From: Smittia aterrima
Taxonomy: Eukaryota > Arthropoda > Insecta > Diptera > Chironomidae
DNA: 64,000 bases
Direction: 5' to 3'
Assembly: GCA_033063855.1 (NCBI GenBank)
Contig: CP093829.1
Span: 4,288,243-4,352,242 of the forward strand
Both the position numbers and the translations under genes were made by a program. The notes below the pieces were generated by a model. It was not told the origin of the DNA and did no database searches. It saw nothing but the letters and a program-made list of their open reading frames with translations. Of the stretch, positions 36,365 to 47,312 are shown one piece after another (position 1 is the first letter of the stretch; each line of letters begins with the position of its first letter).

Positions 36365-36748
36365 GCTATTGAATGCTAATACTAATTAATTAGTCTTGTC
36401 TAGCTTTAAATAAAACGTCTGTATCGGTCGACAAGTTGACTCGAAAAGAATTTAAAAACTGTTTTATAAACACTATAAATATTTTATAAAACAAGCTTGA
36501 CCGAAGAACACGAACTGATTCGATCCTCCTAAGTGATTTTCCATTAGTATTGAAGTGTAAGGAGGCTAAAAAAACTAAATGTGGAAATAATTGTTTTTGG
36601 CTTTTATGCTATAAAAGAAATATAACGCTAAAAATTGTTTATTTATTCATGAAATTTCCTGTACATCATCAATCATAGATTAATTAGAGATAAATTTAAT
36701 CAAGAAATTCCATTTTTGTCATCACATTCTGTTCACAAACGTCAAAGG
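36365..36748. other. intergenic upstream of gustatory receptor
   Basis: 384 bp of AT-rich DNA between the Copia LTR and the receptor start. No TATA box is clearly placed. The receptor frame stays open upstream to about 36716, but without an ATG. Confidence 0.5.
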
Positions 36749-38050
36749 ATGGATATTTACGAGTCAGCAAAGTTTTTCTTTCTGGTTCTTAAAGTTTTAG
36801 GTCTAGCATCTTTTGGCTTTAAAAAAGAAACCCGTCAATTAGTAGTGAAATTTCATGATATTCTCATTCTATCCTTGTCAGTCGCAGTATTTTTTGGCAT
36901 CTTCTCAGTCCAATTTTATATCATTTTCTTTGATTTAAACACGACAACCGATGGAAGTAATTATGGAAGTGAATCAGTAGTTCTCGATAAATTGTGGGCA
37001 GCTCTAAGCATAATTCAAAACTTTCTGATAGTGCTCGCAGTGATTTACAATTTTTTAAAAAGGAAAAACATCGAGCGTTTCATGAAATCAATTTTCGAGT
37101 TCGACAAAATGCTTGATGTTCTAGAGTGGCAGAATAAAGTAAAGCAATTCAAGCCTTTGGTTGCTGTTGGCATATTTGCTGCTCCCCTTATTGTTTATTC
37201 GACTTACACGTTGTTGACCGCAGACGATTATGGAGAATTTTGGCTTTTCTCATCCGGAAACTCAATTATCATCCTTGTCCACGAATTCAATTTGTTTTTA
37301 TCAGCACAATTTATTCTGAGCGTTTGCTGCATAATATTTCGATTAAGTTCGTTGTCTCGTAATTTTAACGATTTGATGATAACCGAAGATTGTGATCTGA
37401 AAATTCTAAAGTTGGATCCAGAAAGAGAGAAACTTGTGCTTCGAAATATTTCAGTTTTGTATGATAAACTCGCTGATGCTCTCGATGAAGTCAACACAGT
37501 TTTCTCGATGCAGGTGAAAATTAATATTGAACATTTACTTTTAGATTTATCGGAAATTTTTTCGAAATAGATGATCGCAATCTTCATTCCCTCTTTGATG
37601 CTTGAGATATTTTTAACATATCTCGTAGCTAAAGCTTTTCTAATGGATTTATCGATTGAGGCTCACGTTTACTATCATTTTGCCCTTTGGACTTTATTCA
37701 CAACTCTTCCCACACTCGTCGCAATCTACGTTGGATCTGTCGCAGCTTCTGCGTCTGGAAAATTAAGCGATTACGTCGGAAAATATTTAAACTATTGCTC
37801 ATCTGATATTTGCTGTCAAAAGGTTAAGAAATGATTTTTTTAAAACTTATTCTTTTCATGATTTTCTTAGGCAAATATTCTCATCAGTAAAATTAAAATT
37901 CGTCCAATGATTTTGACTTGCGGATTCTTTAAAATTGATTGGACCCTTGGATTCTCAATCTGCGCAACCATCGTCACCTTCATTGTAATCATCGTGCAAT
38001 TTGAGATGCAAAGCATTGTTGATAGGTCTCATTCGAGGCCAGGTCATTAG
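36749..38050 (+). CDS. insect gustatory receptor (7tm_7)
   Basis: Exons 36749-37513, 37571-37822 and 37871-38050 give 398 residues, typical for insect Grs. Phases are all 0 and the introns are 57 and 48 bp. About seven hydrophobic helices are visible, e.g. DILILSLSVAVFFGIFSVQF, IIQNFLIVLAVIYNF, FILSVCCIIFRLS and SLMLEIFLTYLVAKAFL. The C terminus carries the family signature: GFFKIDWTLGFSICA and then TFIVIIVQF, matching TYhhhhhQF. Odorant receptors end differently, so Gr is preferred. Grs are ligand-gated ion channels of taste neurons with an intracellular N terminus. The ligand is unknown. Start is the first ATG (MDIYESAKFFF). Its 5' side abuts the Copia LTR. Confidence 0.88.
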
Positions 38051-39372
38051 ATCCTAATTAAAATGATGACGTCAAAGTGATTACCGAAGATTAATGCAAG
38101 CGCTCGCAGTTTATTAGTTCACGACATGCAATTCTACAATTATAGCTATCAACAAAATTGATGTGGTCACTTGCACTTTAAGAAGATTAAAGAGATTAAG
38201 TTATATCACACGAAGCTTATTACAGAAGTTCATGATCATCAGAAAATAATCACTCGCTTAACCCAATAAATAAACCTTTCTTTCTTAATGGGTCAGCTCT
38301 ACTGACTTTATGAATTGGATTTAAAACTCGTTGTGAGGAATGGAGCAAATGAAAGTAAAATCAATTTCATAACAATTTTTTTTCATCCGACAAATTGAAC
38401 ATAAAAAATGCGCGTGGCAACAAAAGAGTTAGAAAAAAATCCCCGAATTCGGTCAATTGTGCATGGGTCGAGCTACTAGAGTCGAGTGAAACAAGATTGC
38501 AATCTAAAGTTAATAAAGAAATTAAAAGTTCAATCGACATTTCTTTCTTTGGATGAAAGTGCTTGCTCTCGATAATTTGATACGCTGAAGGTTGTTGCAC
38601 AAGAACCTCTTTTGTTTGTCTTTCTTCTTTTTGACTGTGAACTCGATGAAAAGAGTACAATCACTCGCGTGTTGCTTTTTCCTGCGTAAACAAAAAATTA
38701 TAGACAAGTTGAGTTGAAATTTCGATCGTGAGCCTAAAAATAAATTGAGACGGCGATTGTTAAAGAAAAAGAAGAAACCGTTAATTAAATTTTCTATCGA
38801 TTTACATGAAACGTTTTAACGCCGTTGTTGGTTAATTTGGCGATGTCTTCATGTATCTGCTGGAAAGAATCAAAAGTTTCTTAACTCGATCACATTCTTG
38901 TCGAAAGAAAAAACGTTTTTGGACATGTCTGGCCCACTGAGAGAAATCTTGCGTAACTTTTCAATTGGCTAATTGCAACATGAGTCGACAAACTAAGCAA
39001 ATATATCAAACAACAAAAACGCTGAGTAATGGTATCAGAAGCTTGGGAATTGACAGCAAATGAGACGATAAAGCGAAATCACAAATTTCAATTATCGAAA
39101 CCGCTATTAAGTCATAATTCGTTGATAGCTTGTTATCTATTCTTCCGAGAATCAGCCGGCCGGGTTTGTTATGTCTAATCCTAGTCTACAATTTGTTACA
39201 CACGAAATACTATTTCATTCAATTGTATTTTATGTCTCGCTTGATCTTGGTAAAAATGCAATGGCACAACAACAACGTTCAACCTCTTTCTTTTGCCTTC
39301 GGTGGGGTGGGATTTTGAGGCTCCAAATCGCAAGTGAATAATTGTATTGTCTGCTGGTTATTTTCTTTCAGC
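38051..39372. other. intergenic
   Basis: No supported coding sequence; short frames on both strands lack domains. It separates the gustatory receptor from the first TATA-driven secreted-protein gene and probably holds that gene's upstream control region. Confidence 0.55.
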
Positions 39373-39380
39373 TATATAAA
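39373..39380 (+). promoter_or_regulatory. TATA box
   Basis: TATATAAA, followed about 30 bp later by an initiator-like TCACAGTT (39405-39412) and a 68-bp leader to the ATG at 39480. This is a standard focused core promoter. Confidence 0.7.
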
Positions 39381-39479
39381 GCAAGGCTTTTGTCGTATTC
39401 GATATCACAGTTCAAACTCATCAGCAAGAGTAAACAAGTCATTTTCCATTAAAACTTTTAAACTCCAAAAATAAGTGAA

Positions 39480-40962
39480 ATGGCAGCTAAAGTTTGTGTA
39501 AGAATTTCGTGGAATTTCGGTTGATCAAAGTGCAAAACTTAAAGTTTCGATCCTTTCAGATTGCATTGTTCGCTTTGATTGCTATGGCCTTCGCCATGCC
39601 AGGAGGACACGGAGGAGGTGGACAGTAAGTAGACGAGAAAGTTGTGCAAAAAAAGTTCTCAAAGTGAGACATCAAGATTAATTTGAAAAGTGAGGCGTCC
39701 GTCCGAGTGAATTAAAAAATCAATTATTCATTCTACTCGACATGAGGCGATGACATGAGAAGGCAGAGAAAGCGATAGTTTGCATAATTGTACTTCGCAA
39801 ATTTAAATTGCAATTGATCAAGTTCAATTCCATCTCAATGTTAATTTGTTCTCATAAATCTTGATGATGTGAAGAGTAATTTGATTCCTTTTGAAATGAG
39901 TTTCCTTTGGAGTTAACTTTAACCATTCACTTTGATTAATGAAATGAGCGAGAAGCCATAGAAATCATGAATGAATGCGTTTAAAGCCATTAAGCTACCG
40001 AAACAATTTGAAGTTACATAATGATCGACAACAATCACTTTTCATCGTGAGTTTCGTCTGGAACGATCATAAAAATCCTGTTCGAAAGAAAAGGCAAAAA
40101 CATTCTTTGCTGACCGAGTGAAAGGTGAAACATCAAAAAAGTTGATCCACTTCATTGTCAGTTGCGTCATTTGAAGGCAATAAAACAAAAATCCCCTCGT
40201 CACTAACGAGTCGTAAGCGACCTACAAATGTTTCCAGATGCGTGAACTTCTGTCTATGATTTAAGATTACTTCACTTCACGTCTTCCTCTTGTCGTCTGT
40301 CGACATTTTATAAAACATTCTCTCAGTTCAAGTAAATGAATTCGAACCACTATCATTAAGCTCTTAAATTGTATCATTAATATCACTTGACTTGCCAAAA
40401 GAAATTCGCTGCATTTTGAATGACGATCAACGGCTTTGTTTGTAAAATCCCCTGATAATTTGAGAAGCCGCGAGCAATGAGGCATGCGAGGTCAATGAAA
40501 GTAAAATTTTGGCACTTTTCTCTTAACGCTTTGAGCTTATTTTTATTTAATTGCATATTACTCAAGTCACGTTCCGCAACGGACAATTCATCGGATGACC
40601 GAATGCTTTAAGACTTTGTTGCAATTGACGTTAATCTCGGCTTTACACTAATTGCAATCTTTTCCTTTCACAGCCATCACGTTAAAGTCGAAGTTCCTTA
40701 TCACGTACACACCGTTCATCATCATCATGTTGAGAAATATCCAGTGTACAAGAAAATCGAAGTTCCAGTGATTAAGGAAGTCAAGGTTCCATTCCCAGTC
40801 CATGTTCCAGTCAAAGTTCCTTACCCAGTCGTCGTCAAGCCTCATGTTGTTACCGTCCCTGTCCATCACTACCCAGTTCACACCCAAGAACATCAACATG
40901 GAGGATATGGAGGATCATCAGGCGGTTCATCTCACGGAGGATCTTCTCACGGAGGATGGTAA
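39480..40962 (+). CDS. secreted VPV/KVPYPV-repeat protein, short Gly/Ser/His tail
   Basis: Exons 39480-39497 (MAAKVC), 39560-39624 and 40674-40962 give 123 residues. The signal peptide (MAAKVCIALFALIAMAFA) is split by the first intron. The mature part starts MPGGHGGGGH, then has His-rich HTVHHHHVEKYPVYKK, the repeat block VPVIKEVKVPFPVHVPVKVP followed by YPVVVK, and a tail of GGYGG/GGSSHGG ending HGGW. Such VP-x-P repeats with Gly/His tails occur in insect cuticular or matrix proteins; no chitin-binding R&R domain is seen, so the role is inferred only. The second intron is 1,049 bp, long for this window. A paralogue starts at 42918. Poly(A) signal at 41162-41167. Confidence 0.88.
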
Positions 40963-42806
40963 ACAGTCATCGCAACTCAAAGCATTTAAAACATCAGAGC
41001 AAACTCAACTTTAAGATCTGCCTCAAAACTTTTAGAGTTTTTAGTTTGCAACTTCAAAGGATTTCATGTTGAAATTCACTGAATGTAAACACCTCAAGTC
41101 AATAATCGACTTGTCATTGTGATTTGGCCAATGTTTCTCAAAATTTACAGAAGCTTTAAATAATAAAAAAATAAATTTTGTAACGAAATATTTGAATTTT
41201 AGTTTTGAGCTTCAGTTTTCAGTTTGTGACTTTTGAAATTCAAAAAGCTCAAAGCTTCAATATGAGAGCTTGGGTGCGACATAAAATATATTTTCAGTGT
41301 TCAAATATTTATCTTTCTGTGAATATTTCCGAAGGCAATTCAAGAGCAAAAATATATTATGAGATAAAAGCTTTCTTTTGAACTTTCATTCAATAACGAA
41401 ACTCACATGTTCGTGACTTCTTTGTCACTGCTAGTCTGATAAATTGCTTTTACACCAGACCATTGGTATAAATTTTGAGGCTTGCTCATAATAAAATCTG
41501 ATTTAAAATAATTTTTGCAAGAATATTTTCTCTTTAGTAAATTTTAAATTTTTTTTTTGGTTAAGCTGGTTGAGGATAAACTTGTACATTTTGTGACAAA
41601 TTTTTAGTCCTTATATCATCAAATATTTCGACTCTGTTATGCAAATCTTCGAACATGTTTTGTTTGTAATTAAACGAGATCATTGAACTGTTGAAAGGGA
41701 TAATTTTTGAGTGAACCGGTTAAGACTTAAGTCTCAAATAGATTTGATTGAGAAATCAATTGAAATGAAGTGTCGTCGGGTCAGGATATCAACACGTCGT
41801 ATTATTTGTTATGAACGTGATTGATGTCTAATTCAACTTCGACTGTTGTTTCTTCTTCTCTCATTTTCAGTTTATCTACAATATTTATCTCGCATTGCGT
41901 GACTTCATTGTTCGAGAAATAATGAATGATGATCGTAACCATCCAAAATAAACTGATTGCTCTGACATAATTCCGAGCATTCGTTAGGGAAGGTAAGGGA
42001 TCGACACGAATTGAGATCAAACTACGCGCTACAGCATATCAAAAAGCAAAGAGAGAGAGAACGTGATTTCGTGCGTAATTTGAGCTAAATTTAGCAAGAG
42101 ATTGGATCCATTTTCGCGACCACTTTCTCCGTTCTACAATTATAAGCAAAAAGTTGTATACACAAACCAACCAATTAATGCTCAGGGGATTTTTTTCGGT
42201 TTATTATGTAACAACATCAATCCATGTAATGTCATTGAACCAAAATTTGTAGATACGAGCTCCACTTTCTTGTTACGATGTGAGGCGTACATGAATTTTC
42301 TATTCTTCTTTTACTTTATGGGCGATTGTCGAAATTGTGAATTACAATAATTTCTCGTTTGCTTGTTTATTTTCTCTCGTCGGCCCCCTTAGTCCGCGAC
42401 TTTCATAAACTGAAGAAATTGAATAAGAACTCATCAGACAGCTTTGAGTTTTGATTGAACCAAAGCGAAATGATTTGAAGTTTTAATCGCATCACGATCT
42501 ATTTAATTGACTTCTTATCTTTTTAGATTGCAATTGAAGCTTTCTCTTATCATGAAGCGCAAGTTAAATGATCAACCACTGCAATTGATCTTCAATGCAT
42601 TTTCTTCCGGTGTCGCCGGCTTAAATTGAAATCTCAATCAATTTTAAACAGAGTTTACTTTTTTCTTTCTCCTGCCCGGCTTAATCTTTTTTCTTTGAGA
42701 CTGACGAGAAGAAAAAGTCGAAAGCATTTTTTTTGGGGGGAACTGAACCGAACTGACAAATCGCATCTCACTCATTGTTTCTTCGGGGCCCAACATTTCT
42801 CTTGTG
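40963..42806. other. intergenic between tandem paralogues
   Basis: No supported gene. It includes an AATAAA at 41162-41167 for the upstream gene. A TTG-initiated 82-codon plus-strand frame at 42102-42350 has no recognisable domain. Confidence 0.55.
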
Positions 42807-42814
42807 TATAAAAG
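42807..42814 (+). promoter_or_regulatory. TATA box
   Basis: TATAAAAG, 104 bp upstream of the ATG at 42918, in the same arrangement as in the paralogue at 39480. Confidence 0.7.
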
Positions 42815-42917
42815 CAAAGTTATTCGTCAACTTAAATCATAATTCAATCGTATCTACAACAAGCAAGTTCAGTTTAAACTTTAAAGTCTTAAAGCTTTTG
42901 GAATAATCATTTGTAAA

Positions 42918-44060
42918 ATGGCATCGAGGTTCAGTGTAAGTTTATCAACTAAAGTGCAATGATTCCAGTGATTTCACTGATAATTCTTTCATCACAGCTT
43001 CTTGTGTTCGCTTGTGTTGTGGCTGCTGTCAGTGCAGCTCCAGGAGGCCATGGTGGCGGTGGACACGAACATCATATTGGATCAGTTAAAGTTCCAATCC
43101 ACACCATCCATAAACATCATTACAAGAAGGTCCCAGAATACAAAATCGTCAAAGTTCCAGTTATCAAAGAAGTGAAAGTGCCTTATCCAGTCAAGATCCC
43201 AATCAAAGTTCCTTATCCAGTTGTCGTGAAACAAGAAATTCATGCCGTGCCAGTTCATAAATATCCAGTTCACTCATCCGAACATGTTCAACATGAAAGC
43301 CACGGACATGGAGGCGGCGATGGTGGTCATCAAATTCAAGTTGAAGAACATCACGTTGCTGCAGGACATGGCGGAGACGCAGGAGGTAATTTGAACCAAA
43401 AGCATTAGTTTCAAAAGTTTTCTGTGAAAGTATTTTCTATGCAATTGCATAATAAAACAAACAATTAAACTGAAAACTTTTAAGCTGTTTCCTCTTGAAG
43501 AATCAACTAACATTTCTCCATATTTCTCAGGTCATGGTGGAGATGCCGGAGGACAAGGAGGACATGATTTCGGAGGCTTTGGATCACACGGATTCGAATC
43601 AGCTGGACATGGTGGAGATATTGGAGGCGGTCATGGAGGAGATATCGGAGGTGGTCACGGATTCGAATCAGCTGGAGGACATGGAGGAGATATTGGAGGT
43701 CATGGATTTGAATCAGCTGGACATGGAGGAGATTTCGGAGGTCACGGAGGAGATATCGGAGGCGGTCACGGAGGAGATATTGGAGGTCATGGATTCGAAT
43801 CAGCTGGCCACGGAGGAGATTTCGGAGGTCATGGAGGAGATATCGGAGGTGGTCATGGAGGAGATATCGGAGGTGGTCATGGAGGATTTGAATCAGCTGG
43901 TGGACATGGATTCGAGTCAGCTGGTCACGGAGGAGACTTCGGAGGTCATGGAGGAGACTTCGGAGGACACGGAGGAGATATTGGAGGCGGTCACGGAGGA
44001 GATATCGGAGGCGGTCATGGCGGATGGCAAGCATCCTCAGGAGGACACGGTGGTTGGTAA
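42918..44060 (+). CDS. secreted VPV/KVPYPV-repeat protein with long Gly/His/Asp repeat tail
   Basis: Exons 42918-42935 (MASRFS), 42998-43385 and 43531-44060 give 311 residues. The signal peptide continues LLVFACVVAAVSA. The mature part has GGHGGGGHEHHIG, then HTIHKHHYKKVPEYK, the repeat block VPVIKEVKVPYPVKIPIKVP followed by YPVVVK, and HKYPVHSSEH. Exon 3 is a 175-residue tail of GGDIGGGHGGDIGG and GHGFESAGHGGDFGG units ending HGGW, the same last residues as the paralogue at 39480. A GTAATT donor joins GCAGGAG to GTCATGG in phase. If that intron is retained, the frame ends after NLNQKH at 43406-43408, and a poly(A) signal lies in the intron (separate entry). Likely an extracellular or cuticle matrix protein; role inferred from composition. 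Confidence 0.88.
43451..43456 (+). terminator. intronic poly(A) signal
   Basis: AATAAA within intron 2 of the gene at 42918, 43 bp after an in-frame stop reached by reading through the exon-2 donor. It would allow a short transcript lacking the Gly/His tail. The distal signal for the full transcript is AATAAA at 44212-44217. Confidence 0.5.
43531..44060 (+). repeat. tandem repeat array encoding GHGGDIGG / HGFESAGHGGD units
   Basis: Imperfect tandem copies of 24-33 bp units built on GGAGGAGATATCGGAGG-like steps, each in phase with the protein. Because the unit lengths are multiples of three and rich in GGA/GAT/CAT, the +1 frame and one antisense frame are also free of stops across nearly the whole array; these are shadows. 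Confidence 0.85.
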
Positions 44061-45857
44061 ATAATATAAAACCAACTTCAAGGTAAAGAAACTACCTCAC
44101 CAATCGATGTTCAGCATTTATCATCTCAAAAGCTTTAGGCTTGAACAAGTCATTCTCATAATTTTAGAACTTATTCATTAAGTCAAAGTACTGTTAAATC
44201 ATTAAATGAGAAATAAACAATTGTTAAATTTTTTAAAAACGAAAACTTTTGTTTAATTTAAAGCTTTAAGCTTCGTTGAAAATGCTGAAAGCTTCAAGCT
44301 TCGTTAAAAAATATTCCGTCGAACATGAAAGCTCTCTTGAAAATAAATGAAGCAAACAATCTCTCCCTTTGTGGCAAGTAAAGACTCTTGAAGAGACTAA
44401 GAGAGTAGAGATTCTGCATTCGTTCGAGACAAAACTCACAGTTTCAGTGAAAGTAGTTATTTTACTGCAACAACAATCACTTTTTTTTCGCGAATAATCT
44501 TTTTCTCTCATTGTAAGCGGAATAACCAGAACAGCGAAACTTGAAACGCTTACATAACATCTTTTGCAGTTTTACTCGATGATGCAACTTCACTTTATTG
44601 TTCCCACATTTATTTTCTTCTTAAAGTTTATGCAGTCGCCGTCTTGTCACTTTTTGCTTCTTTAAGTGTGAAGTTCAAGGCCGACGAATCTTCTTTATTG
44701 TCAGGGAAGCTTTTAAATTTTCACTGCGAAAAAAAATTATCTCGCATCCGCCGACAAATGATCTTTGAATGAAATGTCGATCAATAATTTTGAGTACTCA
44801 AAATGTTTTTCTTTTTCATTCGCAATAAGTGAATGTTGTTTATATAAGAAAAGTGGAAAATAAAATCAACATTTCATTGATGTTTTGAATCAATTCAAAT
44901 CTCAAATTAATCGTCAATTAAATGTTGAAATTTTCGATTTCATCTCTCGCGTTCCCAATTGAAATTGCAGAAGGTAATTCACGCAATGTTCTCGAGACTT
45001 AATAATTTGATAAGAACTTTTATCATCACGAGACAAACACGCCCACATGAGGATAGATCCATGAGGTGTTCTTGAGGACGATTCTCCATTAACTCGTCAC
45101 AACTTCGCTCAATATCAAGTCTCCTGACTCCAATCGCAACGAACATTGCTGTCATTCGCTTTGAGTGATTATTCTTTCAAAATAAATCATTTTCGTTTTA
45201 ATTTATTCTCTTCAACTCCGCCAGTTGCGGTGACAATGACTAGGTCTTCTTGTTCAATGAGAGACCTTTCCCAATTGCAGGATGTAAACCAAATGGATTA
45301 TGTAAACAGTCAATCCTTTTGGAAAGATTCAGTCGATTCGCCAACGGTTGTAGTGAAATGTTTTGTAATAATTCGTCAGATTAAGCAAAACTTGTTTAGG
45401 TTAAAATAAATATTCAAAGCTCATTATTAATCGCACTTTTATTATTCCGGATACCTTTACCAATCACACTTGAGCCTCGATTAAGTTTTCACTTCAGCAT
45501 AGGTTGGATATTTAACTGAATGATTCTACTCTCGACAGTCTATTCTTGTCTCCTCAAACGATTTCATTAAAGTCGTTCGTCATAAAAGCCCCGCAAATTC
45601 TAGGAAAAAACTTTTAAAATTTCCAACAGGAATTCCCTTAAAATAAACTCATTGGCTCATTGGTGGTCGTTATCTTCGGCGTTTCTATTTTTGTATGCGA
45701 TAGACAATCTTGAATTCGCTTACTTTCGGGTTATCGCAAATTTTAAAGCGAACTCAGTGGGTTTAGCCAAAGAAATTTTTAGCGATAAGAAATAAACAAT
45801 TTATGTTTCAGAATCTTACTGCAGCTTCAGTTTACTGTGTGACTTTGAACAAAAAAC
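44061..45857. other. intergenic with remnant of a duplicated gene flank
   Basis: No intact gene. It contains the poly(A) signal of the upstream gene (44212-44217) and the duplicated segment at about 45200-45465, which resembles the 3' flank of the LRR gene downstream. Confidence 0.55.
45200..45465 (+). repeat. direct repeat copy A of the LRR gene 3' flank
   Basis: This segment shares long stretches with 47120-47312: CAGTTGCG-GTGA-AATGAC, TTATGTAAACA-TCAATCC followed by TTTTGGAAA, and TTAAAATAAATATTC. The copies differ by substitutions and indels, so the duplication is not recent. A 264-bp open frame through it (45146-45409) is not conserved in copy B and is unlikely to be coding. Confidence 0.7.
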
Positions 45858-47096
45858 ATGGAAATTTTGAAGTATTCTCTGATTATTTTTGTTCTCAACG
45901 GATACGTCGAGAGCCGTCAAGTGGATTGTGTGTTTCGTGCTCACCTACAATGGAAGCAGTGCCAAATGAACATACATCATGTTTTAAAAACTGATATGAT
46001 TGCCACTTCAGCTAAGGGACCTTACGCAGTCAATTTGGTTAAATCAAACGAAGACGTCACTTCATATTGGATTCATCATGGCATGATAACTGAACGAGCG
46101 CCTTCGGAAATTTGCAATTTCTTTCCAAACTTAGAACATTACTCGATTCAAAGTGGAACAATCAAGGAAATCAGTCGCGAGGTGTTCATTAACTGCACGA
46201 AAGTATGGAACGTTCAGTTCACTTACACTCTGCTTACGTACTTGCCTGAAGATCTATTTGTTGATTTAAACGAATTAACTGAACTGACAATTGACTCTAC
46301 ACAAATCGTAGCCTTGCCGAATGATCTAATCATAAAAAATACGAATTTGGAGCTTTTAAAAGTGACAACGAATGTAAAACTCGCCTTCATCGACATGGAA
46401 CTCCCATCATCATTGACAAAAGTCGACTTTAGTGGTAACGCGTGCATCAAAAAGAAATTTCCAGATGACATCAGGAACTTTAAAATGTTCATTAAAGAAG
46501 TTATTTCTAGTTGCGAAAGTCCAATGAAGAAATCCTATTTCTCAAAGGCGATCGCGGTGAAATCCGAAGAAGAAATTCTTGAATTAAAAAAGAAACAAGA
46601 AGGTCTCGAAGGCGAGAAAAGTCAACTAATGTCAACTATCGCAAACATGAAAATTGAGATGGAAGAAATCAATGTGAACAACACTTTAAAGTTAGCAGAA
46701 GTTCTTAAAGAAAATGATATTTTGAGAACAAAACAATTGAAAAGCTTCAAGGAAAATGACATCGAAATCTACGAGAATTCGTTACCTAAAGATTGTGGGA
46801 AAAGTCTCTCAACTTTCAATGAAATTAGCGAAGAATCTTCTAAATTGAGGGAGAAAAAGAAAGTTCTTGAAAATGAGAATTTGGCTTTGGCATCAAAAGT
46901 GTTACAAATGATGTCCACCATCGAAACCTGTGAAAATGCTATCGATGAGCTCAAAACTGATATGAGCGCAAACGAAAAGGAGAAGAGTCAAGAAATGATA
47001 ATACTTCAATATGAGAACAAAAATTTGAAAATAAATTACGAAACTTTGATGCAATCGCTGAAAAGTCTCGCAAAATTTGAGTCATCGAAGAATTAA
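45858..47096 (+). CDS. secreted leucine-rich-repeat protein with C-terminal coiled coil
   Basis: A single uninterrupted exon of 412 codons. The signal peptide is MEILKYSLIIFVLNGYVES. Residues about 20-60 hold Cys-containing, Trp-containing sequence (DCVFRAHLQWKQC), followed by diverged leucine-rich repeats from about 95 to 215, e.g. FTYTLLTYLPEDLFVDLNEL and LTIDSTQIVALPNDLI. A Cys cap region ends ISSCESP. From about 235 to the end it is a charged helical coiled coil (EEEILELKKKQEGLEGEKSQ; LREKKKVLENENLALASKVL). This domain order recalls mosquito LRIM/APL1 immune proteins, but I do not recognise the exact family and orthology is not claimed. AATAAA at 47117-47122 is its poly(A) signal. Confidence 0.85.
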   Translation: MEILKYSLIIFVLNGYVESRQVDCVFRAHLQWKQCQMNIHHVLKTDMIATSAKGPYAVNLVKSNEDVTSYWIHHGMITERAPSEICNFFPNLEHYSIQSGTIKEISREVFINCTKVWNVQFTYTLLTYLPEDLFVDLNELTELTIDSTQIVALPNDLIIKNTNLELLKVTTNVKLAFIDMELPSSLTKVDFSGNACIKKKFPDDIRNFKMFIKEVISSCESPMKKSYFSKAIAVKSEEEILELKKKQEGLEGEKSQLMSTIANMKIEMEEINVNNTLKLAEVLKENDILRTKQLKSFKENDIEIYENSLPKDCGKSLSTFNEISEESSKLREKKKVLENENLALASKVLQMMSTIETCENAIDELKTDMSANEKEKSQEMIILQYENKNLKINYETLMQSLKSLAKFESSKN

Positions 47097-47119
47097 AATG
47101 AAAATTTTAAGATCAAAAT

Positions 47120-47312
47120 AAATATTTATTCCAATTCCTTCAGTTGCGATGAAGGTGATAATGACGTGCTCCTGAATTATGTAAACATTCAATCCTTTTG
47201 GAAAAGTTCATTGTAATAATTTGTTATGTTAAGTAAAACTTCCTTAAATTAAAATAAATATTCGAAACTCGAAATTTATCGCGCTTCTCTTTTCCTGATA
47301 ATTTTATTAGTC
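47120..47312 (+). repeat. direct repeat copy B, 3' flank of the LRR gene
   Basis: Partner of the segment at 45200-45465. It immediately follows the LRR gene's poly(A) signal, so copy A marks the end of a former upstream gene copy. Confidence 0.7.

Noticed and set aside
43495..44064. 189-codon frame rich in E, I, S and D and an antisense R/L/H-rich frame
   Set aside because: Out-of-frame shadows of the Gly/His repeat array; the true frame is fixed by splicing from exon 2 and by the shared HGGW end with the paralogue.
45146..45409. 87-codon frame upstream of the LRR gene
   Set aside because: It lies in the duplicated 3' flank and is not preserved as an open frame in the second copy.
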